64,000 nt of DNA from Piscinibacter sp. (GCA_016706565.1 JADJJI010000011.1:704183-768182); one strand, 5' to 3'. Positions 35,030-44,369 are shown, counted from the stretch's first letter. Numbers and translations are program-made. The notes: generated by a model from the letters alone, not told the origin.

Positions 35030-35662
35030 ATGAAGATGGACGACCTCTCCACCCTGGCGCCGCAGTTGGCGGCGGGCGCCTCGCCCGAAGTGTTCCACCA
35101 GCTCGGGCTGATCACGCGGCAACTGCACGACACGTTGACGCAGCTGGGTGTGATGCCCAAGCTTCAGGTGGCCGCCGACGGCCTGCCCGACGCGCGCAGC
35201 CGGCTGACCTACATCGCCAAGAAGACCGGCGAGGCCGCCGACAAGGTGCTCAACTCGGTCGACCAGGCGAAGGCCGACCACGCTCACATCGCCAGCGAGA
35301 CGCGACGCATCGCCGAAGCGATCGTCAAGGACCCGGTCAAGGCCGTGGCTTCCGGCGCGGTGATGAACTTCGTCGGCGACGTCGAGGCCGCCACGCAGCG
35401 CATCGACCAGCACCTGACCGACATCATGATGGCGCAGGATTTCCATGACCTGACCGGACAGGTGGTCGCCAAGGTGGTGTCGCTCGCCGCCGACCTGGAA
35501 GACAGCCTGGTCAAGCTGCTGGTTCAGGCCGCGCCGCCCGAGCAGGCGCAGAAAGTCGAGTCGGCCATCCTCAACGGGCCGGTGGTCAACCCCGAAGGCC
35601 GCTCCGACGTGGTCGCCAACCAGGGCGAGGTCGACGACCTGCTGGCCAGCCTGGGCTTCTAG
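35030..35662 (+). CDS. cheZ: Chemotaxis protein CheZ (CheY-P phosphatase)
   Basis: This 210-residue protein dephosphorylates CheY. The catalytic Gln is in MMAQDFHDLTGQVVAKVV (the DFHDLTGQ motif), inside the four-helix bundle formed by about 50-165. The C-terminal CheY-binding helix is QGEVDDLLASLGF. CheZ is found in gamma- and betaproteobacteria with CheA-CheY systems, consistent with this lineage. A terminator follows. Confidence 0.95.
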   Translation: MKMDDLSTLAPQLAAGASPEVFHQLGLITRQLHDTLTQLGVMPKLQVAADGLPDARSRLTYIAKKTGEAADKVLNSVDQAKADHAHIASETRRIAEAIVKDPVKAVASGAVMNFVGDVEAATQRIDQHLTDIMMAQDFHDLTGQVVAKVVSLAADLEDSLVKLLVQAAPPEQAQKVESAILNGPVVNPEGRSDVVANQGEVDDLLASLGF

Positions 35663-35691
35663 AGCGCCGACGCTGCCGACTTTCCCGCCGC

Positions 35692-35716
35692 AAGGGCCGC
35701 GATAAGCGGCCCTTTC
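35692..35716 (+). terminator. Rho-independent terminator after cheZ
   Basis: AAGGGCCGC pairs with GCGGCCCTT over a five-base loop, followed by TT. It ends the motA-cheZ transcript before flhB. Confidence 0.75.
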
Positions 35717-35732
35717 CGCCTTCTGATCCGGC

Positions 35733-35760
35733 TCAAGTTTCCGGCCCCGGCCGGAACAAT
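35733..35760 (+). promoter_or_regulatory. Possible promoter of flhB operon
   Basis: GGCTCAAGTTT repeats the -35-like bases of the other flagellar promoters, but the -10 (CCGGAACAA) has a poor match and spacing. It may be a degenerate FliA site or be used by another factor. It lies 34-60 bases before flhB. Confidence 0.3.
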
Positions 35761-35793
35761 GGCAAGGCACCCGAACAACGGGGTGCATTCGCC

Positions 35794-36957
35794 ATGGCCG
35801 ACCAGGACGCACAAGACCGCAACCTTCCCGCATCAGCGCGCAAGCTGAGCAAGGCCCGAGAGCAGGGCCAGATCGCGCGTTCGCGCGATCTGGGCCACTT
35901 CGCGGCCATCGCGGTGGGCGGCGCGGTGCTGGTCGCGGCTGCGCCAGCGGCCAGCGGATGGCTCAAGCAAAGCCTGGCGCGCGCGCTGCAGTTCGACCAC
36001 CGCGCGGTGCAGAACCCGGGCTTCATGGTCGAGCGCCTGGCCGAGCTGGCCATGAGCATGATGTGGCTGGTCCTGCCGCTGGGCTTGCTGATGTCGATCG
36101 TGGCGGTGGCCGTCGGCGTGATCTCCGGCGGCTGGAACTTCACGCTCAAGCCGCTGCAGCCGAAGTTCCACTTCCTCGACCCCATCGGCGGCGTCATGCG
36201 GCTGTTCTCCAAGCAGCAGGCCATCGACGCGCTGAAGGCCTGCGGCCTCGCGCTGGTGCTCGGCACGATCGGCGGGCTGTACCTGAAGGCCCATGTCGGC
36301 GAGTTCGCCTCGCTGCTGGGCATGGACCTGCCCGCCGCGGTGAGCAGTGCCGCCGGCACGGTGCTCGGCGGCCTCGCGCTGCTGGTGCTGGCGCTGGCGG
36401 TGTTCGCCGCCATCGACGTGCCGCTGCAGCGCAAGCTGCTGGCCGACAAGCTGAAGATGAGCATGCAGGAGCTCAAGCAGGAGCACAAGGAATCCGAGGG
36501 CAACCAGGAGGTCAAGGGCAAGCAGAAGGCGCGCATGCGCGAGATGACCAAGCGCCGCATGCTGGCCGCCGTGCCCAAGGCCGACCTGGTGGTGATGAAC
36601 CCGACCCACTACGCGGTGGCGCTGAAGTACGAAGACGGCAAGATGTCCGCGCCGCGCGTGGTCGCCAAGGGCGCCGACCTGCTGGCGCTGAAGATCCGCG
36701 ACATCGCCCGCGGCGCGCAGGTGCCGGTGCTGCAGGCGCCGGTCCTGGCCCGCGCGCTGTACGCCCACACCAAGCTCGACCACGAGATCCCCACCGCGCT
36801 GTTCGCCGCGGTGGCGCAGGTGCTGGCCTACGTCTACCAGCTTCGCGCCGCGCTCGCCGGCCAGGCGCCGCAGCCGGGCGATCTGCCCGAATTGCCGGTG
36901 CCGCCCGAGCTCGACCCGCACCACACGCCCGCGCCTGACATGGAGCACTTCGAATGA
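35794..36957 (+). CDS. flhB: Flagellar export switch protein FlhB
   Basis: This 387-residue membrane protein gates the export machine and switches substrate class. It has an N-terminal cytoplasmic segment, four membrane helices (about 30-210) and a cytoplasmic domain with the self-cleavage motif NPTH in VVMNPTHYAVALKYEDG (at about 269-272). The C-terminal tail is proline-rich and longer than in E. coli. It overlaps flhA by four bases (ATGA). The start is the ATG at 35794. Confidence 0.96.
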   Translation: MADQDAQDRNLPASARKLSKAREQGQIARSRDLGHFAAIAVGGAVLVAAAPAASGWLKQSLARALQFDHRAVQNPGFMVERLAELAMSMMWLVLPLGLLMSIVAVAVGVISGGWNFTLKPLQPKFHFLDPIGGVMRLFSKQQAIDALKACGLALVLGTIGGLYLKAHVGEFASLLGMDLPAAVSSAAGTVLGGLALLVLALAVFAAIDVPLQRKLLADKLKMSMQELKQEHKESEGNQEVKGKQKARMREMTKRRMLAAVPKADLVVMNPTHYAVALKYEDGKMSAPRVVAKGADLLALKIRDIARGAQVPVLQAPVLARALYAHTKLDHEIPTALFAAVAQVLAYVYQLRAALAGQAPQPGDLPELPVPPELDPHHTPAPDMEHFE

Positions 36958-39041
36958 ACCCCTTGCTGCAACAGCTGCAATCCCTGTTCGGGACCGAAGG
37001 CAAGGCGCTGCGCGCGCTGATGGCGCCGCTGGCGGTGATCATGATCCTGGCGATGATGGTCCTGCCGCTGCCGGCCTTCGCGCTGGACCTGCTGTTCACC
37101 TTCAACATCGCGATGGCGCTGATGGTGATGATGGTGGCGGCCTACATGATCCGGCCGCTGGACTTCGCCGCCTTCCCCACCGTCATCCTGCTGACCACGC
37201 TGCTGCGCCTGTCGCTCAACGTGGCCTCCACGCGCGTGGTGCTGATGGAGGGCCACACCGGCCCCGGCGCGGCGGGCAAGGTGATCGAGTCCTTCGGCCA
37301 CTTCCTGATCGGCGGCAACTTCGCGGTCGGCCTGATCGTCTTCGCGGTGCTGGTGGTGATCAACTTCATCGTCGTCACCAAGGGCGCCGAGCGCATCGCC
37401 GAAGTCGGCGCGCGCTTCACCCTGGACGCGATGCCCGGCAAGCAGATGGCCATCGACGCCGACCTGAACGCCGGCCTGATCGACGAGAAGGACGCCAAGC
37501 GCCGCCGCCAGGAAGTCGGCGACGAGGCGGAGTTCTTCGGCTCGATGGACGGCGCCAGCAAGTTCGTGCGCGGCGACGCCATTGCCGGGCTGCTGATCCT
37601 GTTCATCAACATCATCGGCGGCTTCGTCATCGGCGTGGCGCAGCACGACCTGTCGGCCAGCGAGGCGGCCAACAGCTACATCCTGCTGGCGGTGGGCGAC
37701 GCGCTGGTGGCGCAGATCCCGGCGCTGCTCATCTCGGTGGCCGCGGCGATGGTGGTGTCGCGCGTCGGCAAGGAGCAGGACGTCGGCAGCCAGATCGCCG
37801 CGCAGGTGTTCAACTCGCCACGCTCGCTGGCCATCACGGCCGGCGTGATCGGCTCGCTCGGCCTCATCCCGGGCATGCCCAACCTGGTGTTCATCACCAT
37901 CGCCTCGGCGCTGGGTTATGCCGCCTGGTGGATGAAGGAACGCGACCGCAAGGCCAAGGAGCAGGATCCGGTGCGCCCGGCCGAAGCCGCGCAGGCCAAT
38001 CCGGAGGCGACCTGGGACGACCTGCAGCCGGTCGACACGCTCGGCCTGGAAGTCGGCTACCGCCTCATCACGCTGGTCGACAAGGCGCGCCAGGGTGACC
38101 TGCTCGGTCGCATCAAGGGCGTGCGCAAGAAGTTCGCGCAGGACGTCGGCTTCCTGCCGCCGCCGGTGCACATCCGCGACAACCTCGAGCTCAAGCCCAG
38201 CGCCTACCGCATCACGCTGCGCGGCGCGGTGGTGGGCGAGGGCGAGGCCTTCCCGGGCATGCTGCTGGCCATCAACCCCGGCGCAGCGAGCACCAACCTC
38301 ATCGGCACGCGCACCGTCGACCCGGCCTTCGGGCTGCCTGCGGTGTGGATCGAGGAGCGCCAGCGGGAGGCTGCACAGATGGGCGGATTTACGGTGGTTG
38401 ATTGCTCGACCGTCGTGGCGACCCATCTCTCACACTTGATGCAACTCCACGCGGCCAAGTTGCTGGGTCGTGTCGAGACGCAACAGCTGGTCGAACATGT
38501 GACCAAGCTGGCCCCGAAGCTGATCGAGGACGTCGTGCCCAAGATGGTCGGAATCGCCACACTGCAGAAGGTGCTCCAGCTCTTGCTGGAAGAAGGCGTG
38601 CACATCCGCGACATGCGCTCGATCGTCGAGTGCCTGGCCGAGCACAGCGCCACCGTGACCGACCCGTCGGAGCTGGCGCGCCGCATCCGCATCCACCTGG
38701 CGCCATCGATCGTGCAGCAGATCTACGGGCCCACCAAGGAACTCGACGTGATCGCCCTCGAACCCGACCTCGAGCGCCTGGTGACCCAGGCGCTGAACTC
38801 GCCGCACGGCGCGGTGCTCGACCCCGGCGTGGCCGACACGCTGGCGCGCAGCGCCGCCGAATCCGCCAAGCGCCAGGAAGACCTGGGCGTGCCGGCCTGC
38901 CTGCTGGTGCCCGACATGATCCGCGCCCCGATGGCGCGGCTGCTCAAGCGCGCCGCGCCGCGGATGCGCGTGCTCGGGCACAGCGAAATCCCTGAAACGC
39001 ATTCGATCCGTATCGGCTCGGTGATAGGAGCACAGGCATGA
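36954..39041 (+). CDS. flhA: Flagellar export gate protein FlhA
   Basis: This 695-residue protein forms the proton-driven gate of the export machine. The N-terminal half has seven or eight membrane helices with the FHIPEP-family stretch RPLDFAAFPTVILLTTLLRLSLNVASTRVVL. The C-terminal cytoplasmic domain (about 330-690) includes the substrate-docking region with NPGAASTNLIGTRTVDPAFGLPAVWIEE. Length is standard. It overlaps flhB and flhF by four bases each. Confidence 0.97.
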   Translation: MNPLLQQLQSLFGTEGKALRALMAPLAVIMILAMMVLPLPAFALDLLFTFNIAMALMVMMVAAYMIRPLDFAAFPTVILLTTLLRLSLNVASTRVVLMEGHTGPGAAGKVIESFGHFLIGGNFAVGLIVFAVLVVINFIVVTKGAERIAEVGARFTLDAMPGKQMAIDADLNAGLIDEKDAKRRRQEVGDEAEFFGSMDGASKFVRGDAIAGLLILFINIIGGFVIGVAQHDLSASEAANSYILLAVGDALVAQIPALLISVAAAMVVSRVGKEQDVGSQIAAQVFNSPRSLAITAGVIGSLGLIPGMPNLVFITIASALGYAAWWMKERDRKAKEQDPVRPAEAAQANPEATWDDLQPVDTLGLEVGYRLITLVDKARQGDLLGRIKGVRKKFAQDVGFLPPPVHIRDNLELKPSAYRITLRGAVVGEGEAFPGMLLAINPGAASTNLIGTRTVDPAFGLPAVWIEERQREAAQMGGFTVVDCSTVVATHLSHLMQLHAAKLLGRVETQQLVEHVTKLAPKLIEDVVPKMVGIATLQKVLQLLLEEGVHIRDMRSIVECLAEHSATVTDPSELARRIRIHLAPSIVQQIYGPTKELDVIALEPDLERLVTQALNSPHGAVLDPGVADTLARSAAESAKRQEDLGVPACLLVPDMIRAPMARLLKRAAPRMRVLGHSEIPETHSIRIGSVIGAQA

Positions 39042-40651
39042 ACTGCAAACGCTTCACGGCCCGCAATTCCCGCGAGGCGCTGACCCTGGTGCGCCAGGCC
39101 TTCGGCGAAGACGCCGTCGTGCTGTCCACCAAGCCCTGCCCCGAAGGCGTGGAGGTGCTGGCCATGCCGCCGGAGAGCATGGCCCACATCGAGAAGCTTT
39201 CGAACACGGCGCCCAAGGTGTCGGCCCCGGCCGCGCGCCCTGCACCGGCCCAGCCCGCGCAAACAGCCGTGCGCAAGGGCAAGGGCCTGGCCGAGCGCAT
39301 CGAGCCCAGCGCTGCCTCGCCGGTCGAGGACGACGTGAAGCGCCTGTCGATGAGCACGCTGTCGTTCCAGGACTTCGTGCGCGAGCGCATGCTCAAGCGC
39401 CGCCAGGAGGCGATGAGCGAGGCCTCGCGCTTCCCCGACGACGCGGTGGACATGCCCTTCATCGGCTCCTACCAGGAAGTGCCGGCCATGCCGGTGGCCG
39501 CTGCCGCGCCGGCCCGCCCGGCCGCACGTCCTGCCGAGCCGGTGGCCGAGCGCAGCGGTGCGCTCGGTGCCCGCATGGCCACGGCCGCGCCGGTGGTTCA
39601 TGCGCAGCCGGCCCGCACGGCCGTGCCGCCCATGCCGGTGCCGATGCTGCACGACACCGTGCCGGCCGCGCCCGCCGCCGACATGCAGACCGCCGCCGCG
39701 GCACGCCGCGACCAGGAAGACATGATGAAGGAACTGCGCCTCGTGAAAGGCCTGATCGAGGAGCGCTTCGGCGCCCTGGCCTTCATGGAGAAGCTGCAGC
39801 GCCAGCCGGCGCAGGCGCGCCTGACGCAGAAGCTGCTCGACTGCGGCTTCTCGCCGGCGCTGATCCGCAAGCTGGCCGACGCCATGCCGCACGAGGTGAA
39901 CGACGAGACCAGCTGGGCCGCCTCGGTGCTCGAGCGCAACCTCGTCACCGGCGAGGCCGACGGCGCGCTGGAAGACCAGGGCGGCGTGTACGCGCTGGTC
40001 GGTGCCACCGGCGTGGGCAAGACCACCACCACGGCGAAGATCGCCGCCGCCTTCGCCGCCAAGTACGGCGCCGGCAACCTCGGCCTGATCACCCTGGACG
40101 CCTACCGCGTCGGCGCCCATGAGCAGCTGCGCGCCTACGGCCGCATCCTCGGCGTGCCGGTGCACACCGCGCACGACCGCGCCTCGCTGGAAGACCTGCT
40201 GGAGCTGCTGGCCGCCAAGAAGATGGTGCTGATCGACACCGCCGGCATGGCGCAGCGCGACAGCCGCACTCGCGAGCTGCTCGACATGCTGCAGCACCGC
40301 GCGATCAAGCGCCTGCTGGTGGTCAACGCCGCCTCGCAGGGCGAGACGATCGAGGACGTGATGATTTCCTACCGCGCCGCCAGCTGCTGCGGCGTGGTGC
40401 TGTCCAAGCTTGACGAGGCCGTGAAGCTGGGGCCCGCGCTGGACGCGCTGATCCGCCACAAGCTCAAGGTGATCGGCGTGGCCAACGGCCAGCGCGTGCC
40501 GGAAGACTGGCACCGCCTGTCGGCCAACGCCCTGGTGCACCGCGCGCTGCGCGGCGGCGGCAGCAGCGCCTACAAGCTCGACTCCGGCGACGTGAACCTG
40601 ATCTTCGCGGCGCCGCGCAGCGGCCTGCTGCACGCCGCGGCCGCCCACTGA
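39038..40651 (+). CDS. flhF: Flagellar GTPase FlhF (SRP-type, flagellar placement)
   Basis: This 537-residue protein is an SRP-family GTPase that directs polar flagellar placement and number. The N-terminal region (about 1-200) includes a low-complexity Ala/Pro linker. The NG domain begins near 300, with G1 GATGVGKTTTTAKIAA at about 323-338, DAYRVGAHEQLRAYGR, the G3 region LIDTAGMAQRD, and SKLDEAV in the G4 area. Its presence with an FlhG-like gene points to control of flagellar number and site. Confidence 0.95.
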   Translation: MNCKRFTARNSREALTLVRQAFGEDAVVLSTKPCPEGVEVLAMPPESMAHIEKLSNTAPKVSAPAARPAPAQPAQTAVRKGKGLAERIEPSAASPVEDDVKRLSMSTLSFQDFVRERMLKRRQEAMSEASRFPDDAVDMPFIGSYQEVPAMPVAAAAPARPAARPAEPVAERSGALGARMATAAPVVHAQPARTAVPPMPVPMLHDTVPAAPAADMQTAAAARRDQEDMMKELRLVKGLIEERFGALAFMEKLQRQPAQARLTQKLLDCGFSPALIRKLADAMPHEVNDETSWAASVLERNLVTGEADGALEDQGGVYALVGATGVGKTTTTAKIAAAFAAKYGAGNLGLITLDAYRVGAHEQLRAYGRILGVPVHTAHDRASLEDLLELLAAKKMVLIDTAGMAQRDSRTRELLDMLQHRAIKRLLVVNAASQGETIEDVMISYRAASCCGVVLSKLDEAVKLGPALDALIRHKLKVIGVANGQRVPEDWHRLSANALVHRALRGGGSSAYKLDSGDVNLIFAAPRSGLLHAAAAH

Positions 40652-40698
40652 CACCGCTTCGCACCCACAACGACAAGATTTCCGAGCCCCTGCCGACG

Positions 40699-41526
40699 AT
40701 GCGCGACTTCGACTCCAAGCCCATGCCGCTGGACCAGGCCGATGGCCTGCGACGGCTGTTCGCCCGCCACCGCGTGAAGTTCATTCCCGTGGTGTCCAAC
40801 CCGCATGTCGCCTTCGGCGGCATGATGCTCGAGCGCCTGTGCGCGGGCTTCGCCGAACACGGCCTGCACGTGCTGGTGGCCGATGCGTCGGAGCGCGCCA
40901 GCGCGGCCTCCGAGCTGGCGATGATGGACCTGGCCGACGCGATCGAGCCGCTGTCCGCGCAGGTCAGCTACCTCGCGGCGCGCGGCCTGCCGATCCGCCA
41001 TGTCGACGCCAGCGGCTCGACGGCGCCCTTCCTGCAGGCCCTGGCCGACGCCGTGCCGCAGGCCGACGTGGTGCTGGTGCATGCGCCGGCCACCGAGCTG
41101 TGCCGGCTGTTCGCACGCAGTGCCGAGCTGGCGCGGCGCAGCGGCGACGACAGCGCGCTGGTGCGGCCGCTGCTGCTGGCCGACGACCGGCCGGCCAGCG
41201 TGACCCACGCCTACGCGGCGATCAAGCTGCTGACGCAGCGTGCCGGCCTGGTGGTGCACGACCTGCTGCTGGGCGCCGCCCCGCATTCGCCGCGCGCCGA
41301 GCGCATCGCGATGCAGCTGGCCACCTGCGCCGACGATTTCCTCGGCGCCGTGCTGCGCGACTGGGTGCGGCTCGACCCGGCGGCGCTGGCCGGCGAAGCG
41401 CCCAGCGAGGACCTGCGCCGCCTGGTGCGCGAGACGCTGCGCCTGGAGGCCGTGCCGGCCTCGATGGCCGCACCCTACTACGTCGACCGTCCGCAGCAGA
41501 CCGCGGCCGGCCGGGCGATGAACTGA
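40699..41526 (+). CDS. FlhG/FleN-like ParA-family protein lacking the P-loop
   Basis: This 275-residue protein sits between flhF and fliA where FlhG (FleN, YlxH), the MinD-like ATPase that limits flagellar number, is normally found. The N-terminus reads RVKFIPVVSNPHVAFGGMMLERL. The deviant Walker A (KGGVGKT type) that should be there is absent, replaced by NPHVAFGG. The later parts are FlhG-like: VLVADASERASAASELAMMDLAD and ADVVLVHAPATELCRL. It may have lost ATPase activity, be a degenerate FlhG, or use another nucleotide site. It ends 16 bases before fliA. Confidence 0.65.
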   Translation: MRDFDSKPMPLDQADGLRRLFARHRVKFIPVVSNPHVAFGGMMLERLCAGFAEHGLHVLVADASERASAASELAMMDLADAIEPLSAQVSYLAARGLPIRHVDASGSTAPFLQALADAVPQADVVLVHAPATELCRLFARSAELARRSGDDSALVRPLLLADDRPASVTHAYAAIKLLTQRAGLVVHDLLLGAAPHSPRAERIAMQLATCADDFLGAVLRDWVRLDPAALAGEAPSEDLRRLVRETLRLEAVPASMAAPYYVDRPQQTAAGRAMN

Positions 41527-41542
41527 CCACGGGAGCCACGCG

Positions 41543-42256
41543 ATGTACACCGCCAAGGGTCAACTCGACCTCGACTCGATGCTCAAGCAGTACAGCCCAT
41601 TGGTGCGGCGGCTGGCCCATCAGATGATCGCCAAGCTGCCCGCCAACGTGGAGCTCGACGACCTGATCCAGGTCGGCATGATCGGCCTGGCCGACGCGCT
41701 GTCGCGTTTCGACGCCGCACAGGGCGTGCAGTTCGAGACCTTCGCCACGCAGCGCATCCGCGGCGCCATGCTCGACGAGCTGCGCGGCAACGACTACCTG
41801 TCGCGCGGCACGCGCAAGCAGCAGCGCACCATCGAATCGGCGGTGCACAAGCTCGAGCAGAAGCTCGGCCGTGCGCCGGCCGAGAGCGAGATCGCCCGCG
41901 AGATGGGCCTGAGCCTGGTCGAGTACCAGGAGCTGCTCGGCAAGGTGCGCGGCACCCAGCTGGTGTACCTGGAAGACATGTCGGGCGACGAGGGTGACAA
42001 CGACTTCCTCGACCGCCACGTGGCCGACGAGCAGGCCAACCCGCTCGCGCAGCTGCAGGACCACCGCATGCGCGAGGCGCTGGTCGAGGCCATCAAGCAC
42101 CTGCCCGAGCGCGAGCAGTACGTGATGTCGATGTACTACGAACACGACATGAACCTCAAGGAGATCGCGGCGGTGCTCAAGGTCACTGAGTCGCGTGTGT
42201 GCCAGCTGCACAGCCAGTCGATCGCGCGGCTGCGCGTGAAGCTGCGCGAGTACTGA
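41543..42256 (+). CDS. fliA: RNA polymerase sigma factor FliA (sigma-28)
   Basis: This 237-residue flagellar sigma factor recognises late flagellar promoters such as those seen at 7854, 10049, 11601, 13275 and 32632. Region 2 shows VELDDLIQVGMIGLADALSRFDAAQGVQFETFATQRIRGAMLDELR. Region 3 carries RAPAESEIAREMGLS. Region 4 helix-turn-helix is NLKEIAAVLKVTESRVCQLHSQSIARL. It lies last in flhB-flhA-flhF-flhG-fliA. No flgM anti-sigma gene is present in this window. Confidence 0.97.
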   Translation: MYTAKGQLDLDSMLKQYSPLVRRLAHQMIAKLPANVELDDLIQVGMIGLADALSRFDAAQGVQFETFATQRIRGAMLDELRGNDYLSRGTRKQQRTIESAVHKLEQKLGRAPAESEIAREMGLSLVEYQELLGKVRGTQLVYLEDMSGDEGDNDFLDRHVADEQANPLAQLQDHRMREALVEAIKHLPEREQYVMSMYYEHDMNLKEIAAVLKVTESRVCQLHSQSIARLRVKLREY

Positions 42257-42272
42257 AGACCGGGGGAACGCC

Positions 42273-43631
42273 ATGTTGAGTCTGCTTCGCCGGCGCCCGG
42301 GCGCCCAGGAGCCGGCAGCAGTTTCGCCGGTCGAGAACCCCAGCAGCAGCGCCATGCTGCACGAGGCCATTCGCTCCATTTCGGGCCGCGCCAGCTCGAT
42401 GGGCCGCGAGGCTGCCGAGGTGCGCGGCGTCATCGACGACACCACGCAGTCCGCCCAGCGCAGTGCGCAGGCGGTGTCGGCGCTGGCCCGCCGGGTGCAG
42501 GAGATCACCGAATCGCAGCAGGCCATCGGCCAGGTCACTCAGGACAGCCTGGGTGCCGTGGACCGTGCGCGCGATGCCGTCGAAGGCGTGGGCCAGGAGG
42601 TGGTGGCGATCGTCTCCACGCTGCGCCAGGTGGCCGACGCGGCCGGCGGCATCACGCAGATCGCGCTGCAGACGCGGCTGGTGGCCTTCAACGCCTCGGT
42701 CGAGGCCAAGCGGGCCGGCGAGGCGGGCCGCGGCTTCGGCGTGGTGGCCGACGCGGTGAAGGACCTGGCCGGCAAGGTCGAGGCCAGCTCCAAGCAGATC
42801 ATGAGCACGGTGGCCGAGCTCAATGCGCGCATCGAGTCGCTGGCCGCGGAGATCCGCGCCGAGCCGGGCCAGGCCGCGCAGGGCGCCTTCCACCGCGCGC
42901 TCGGCGAGGTGCAGGCCGGGGTGGCGCGCATCAGCACGGCCGCCGACGGCAGCCGCGCGATCTGCGGCGATCTCGGCGAGCGCATGGCCGGCATCGAGCG
43001 CGAGATCGCCGGCACCGGCGCTGCGCTGGACGTGGCGATGAAGCGCAGCGAGTCGTTCCTGCGCGTGTCCGAACAGCTCATCGAGACGGTGTCGCAGTGC
43101 GGCATCGAGACCGAGGACACGCCCTACATCCAGGCCGCGCAGCAGGCTGCCGCGCAGATCTCGCAGCTGCTCGAGAACTCGCTGCGCACCGGTGTGGCGA
43201 CCATGGCCGACCTGTTCGACGAGGCCTACCAGCCGATCGCCGGCAGCAGCCCTGCCCAGCACACGACGCGCTTCGTCGGCCTGGCCGATCGGCTGTTCCC
43301 GCAGGTGCAGGAACACGCGCTGACGATCAGCCCGAAGGTCGTGTACTGCATCGCGGTGGACCGCAACGGCTACGTCGCCACGCACAACCAGAAGTACTGC
43401 CAGCCGCAGCGCGCGGGAGACGTGGTGTGGAACACCGCGAACAGCCGCTGGCGGCGCATCTTCAACGACCGCACCGGCCTGGCCTCGGCGCGCAACGAGC
43501 GGCCCTTCCTGCTGCAGACCTACCGCCGCGACATGGGCGGTGGCAACTTCATCATCATGAAGGAAGCCGCTGCGCCGATCGTGGTCGACGGACGCCACTG
43601 GGGCGGGCTGCGGCTGGCCTTCCAGTTCTGA
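42273..43631 (+). CDS. Cytoplasmic methyl-accepting chemotaxis protein with C-terminal sensor-like domain
   Basis: This 452-residue chemoreceptor has no membrane helix. The signalling hairpin is near residues 125-165: GITQIALQTRLVAFNASVEAKRAGEAGRGFGVVADAVKDLAGKVEASSKQI, with the E/Q and hairpin-tip residues of MCPs. The C-terminal 130 residues (about 320-452), with VVYCIAVDRNGYVATHNQKYCQPQ, resemble sensory domains found behind the signalling part in soluble receptors of betaproteobacteria. It would sense an intracellular signal and feed CheA. It starts 17 bases after fliA. Confidence 0.88.
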   Translation: MLSLLRRRPGAQEPAAVSPVENPSSSAMLHEAIRSISGRASSMGREAAEVRGVIDDTTQSAQRSAQAVSALARRVQEITESQQAIGQVTQDSLGAVDRARDAVEGVGQEVVAIVSTLRQVADAAGGITQIALQTRLVAFNASVEAKRAGEAGRGFGVVADAVKDLAGKVEASSKQIMSTVAELNARIESLAAEIRAEPGQAAQGAFHRALGEVQAGVARISTAADGSRAICGDLGERMAGIEREIAGTGAALDVAMKRSESFLRVSEQLIETVSQCGIETEDTPYIQAAQQAAAQISQLLENSLRTGVATMADLFDEAYQPIAGSSPAQHTTRFVGLADRLFPQVQEHALTISPKVVYCIAVDRNGYVATHNQKYCQPQRAGDVVWNTANSRWRRIFNDRTGLASARNERPFLLQTYRRDMGGGNFIIMKEAAAPIVVDGRHWGGLRLAFQF

Positions 43632-43646
43632 CGTGTCGGGCCTGCC

Positions 43647-44369
43647 GTGATCTGGCCGCTGCCGGCACTGCTGGCCTGGGCGGCGTCCTGGGGCTTGTTC
43701 AGCGGGTTGACGCTGGCCGACACGCCGGGCGCGCTGGCACTGGGGCTGGCCGCGGCGCTCGGGCTCGTGCTCGCGGCGACAGCCGCCACGCCTTGGCGGC
43801 GCGTCTTCGTCGCGGCTGGCTTCCCGCTCTCCCTGGCCGCCTCGGGCCTGGCCGGTGCCATTCCTGCCTGGGCCTGGCTGCTGCCGCTGGCCCTGCTGGC
43901 GCTGCTGTACCCGCTGAACACCTGGCGCGATGCGCCGATGTTTCCCACCCCCGGCGGCGCGCTGCAGGGGCTGGCCGGACTCGCTCCGCTGCCCGAGGGC
44001 GCGAGGCTGCTCGATGCCGGCTGCGGCCTGGGCGACGGGCTGCGTGAGCTCCGGCGCGAGTACCCGCGCGCCCAGCTGGCCGGCGTCGAATGGAGCTGGC
44101 CGCTGCGCATCGCCTGCGCCTGGCGATGCCGCTTCGCGCGTGTGCGACGCGGCGACCTGTGGGCCAGCGACTGGACGCAGCAGGACCTGGTCTACCTGTT
44201 CCAGCGGCCGGAGAGCATGCCGCGGGCGATCGACAAGGCGAGCCGTGAACTGCGCCCCGGCGCCTGGCTGGCCAGCCTGGAGTTCGAGGCGCCCGGCGTG
44301 CGGCCGGCGGCCGTGCTGCGCGCGCCTGGCCGCAAGCCGGTCTGGCTGTATCGCGCGCCGTGGGTCTGA
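43647..44369 (+). CDS. Membrane-anchored class I SAM-dependent methyltransferase
   Basis: This 240-residue protein has three or four N-terminal membrane segments (about 5-90, alanine and leucine rich), then a soluble methyltransferase fold. The SAM-binding motif ARLLDAGCGLGDGLRELRREYP is at about 118-138, followed by AQLAGVEWSWPLRIACAWRC. The start is GTG at 43647. It is 15 bases after the chemoreceptor and could be co-transcribed with the flagellar genes. I do not recognise a function; a modifying enzyme for lipids, quinones or surface glycan is possible. Confidence 0.78.
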   Translation: MIWPLPALLAWAASWGLFSGLTLADTPGALALGLAAALGLVLAATAATPWRRVFVAAGFPLSLAASGLAGAIPAWAWLLPLALLALLYPLNTWRDAPMFPTPGGALQGLAGLAPLPEGARLLDAGCGLGDGLRELRREYPRAQLAGVEWSWPLRIACAWRCRFARVRRGDLWASDWTQQDLVYLFQRPESMPRAIDKASRELRPGAWLASLEFEAPGVRPAAVLRAPGRKPVWLYRAPWV

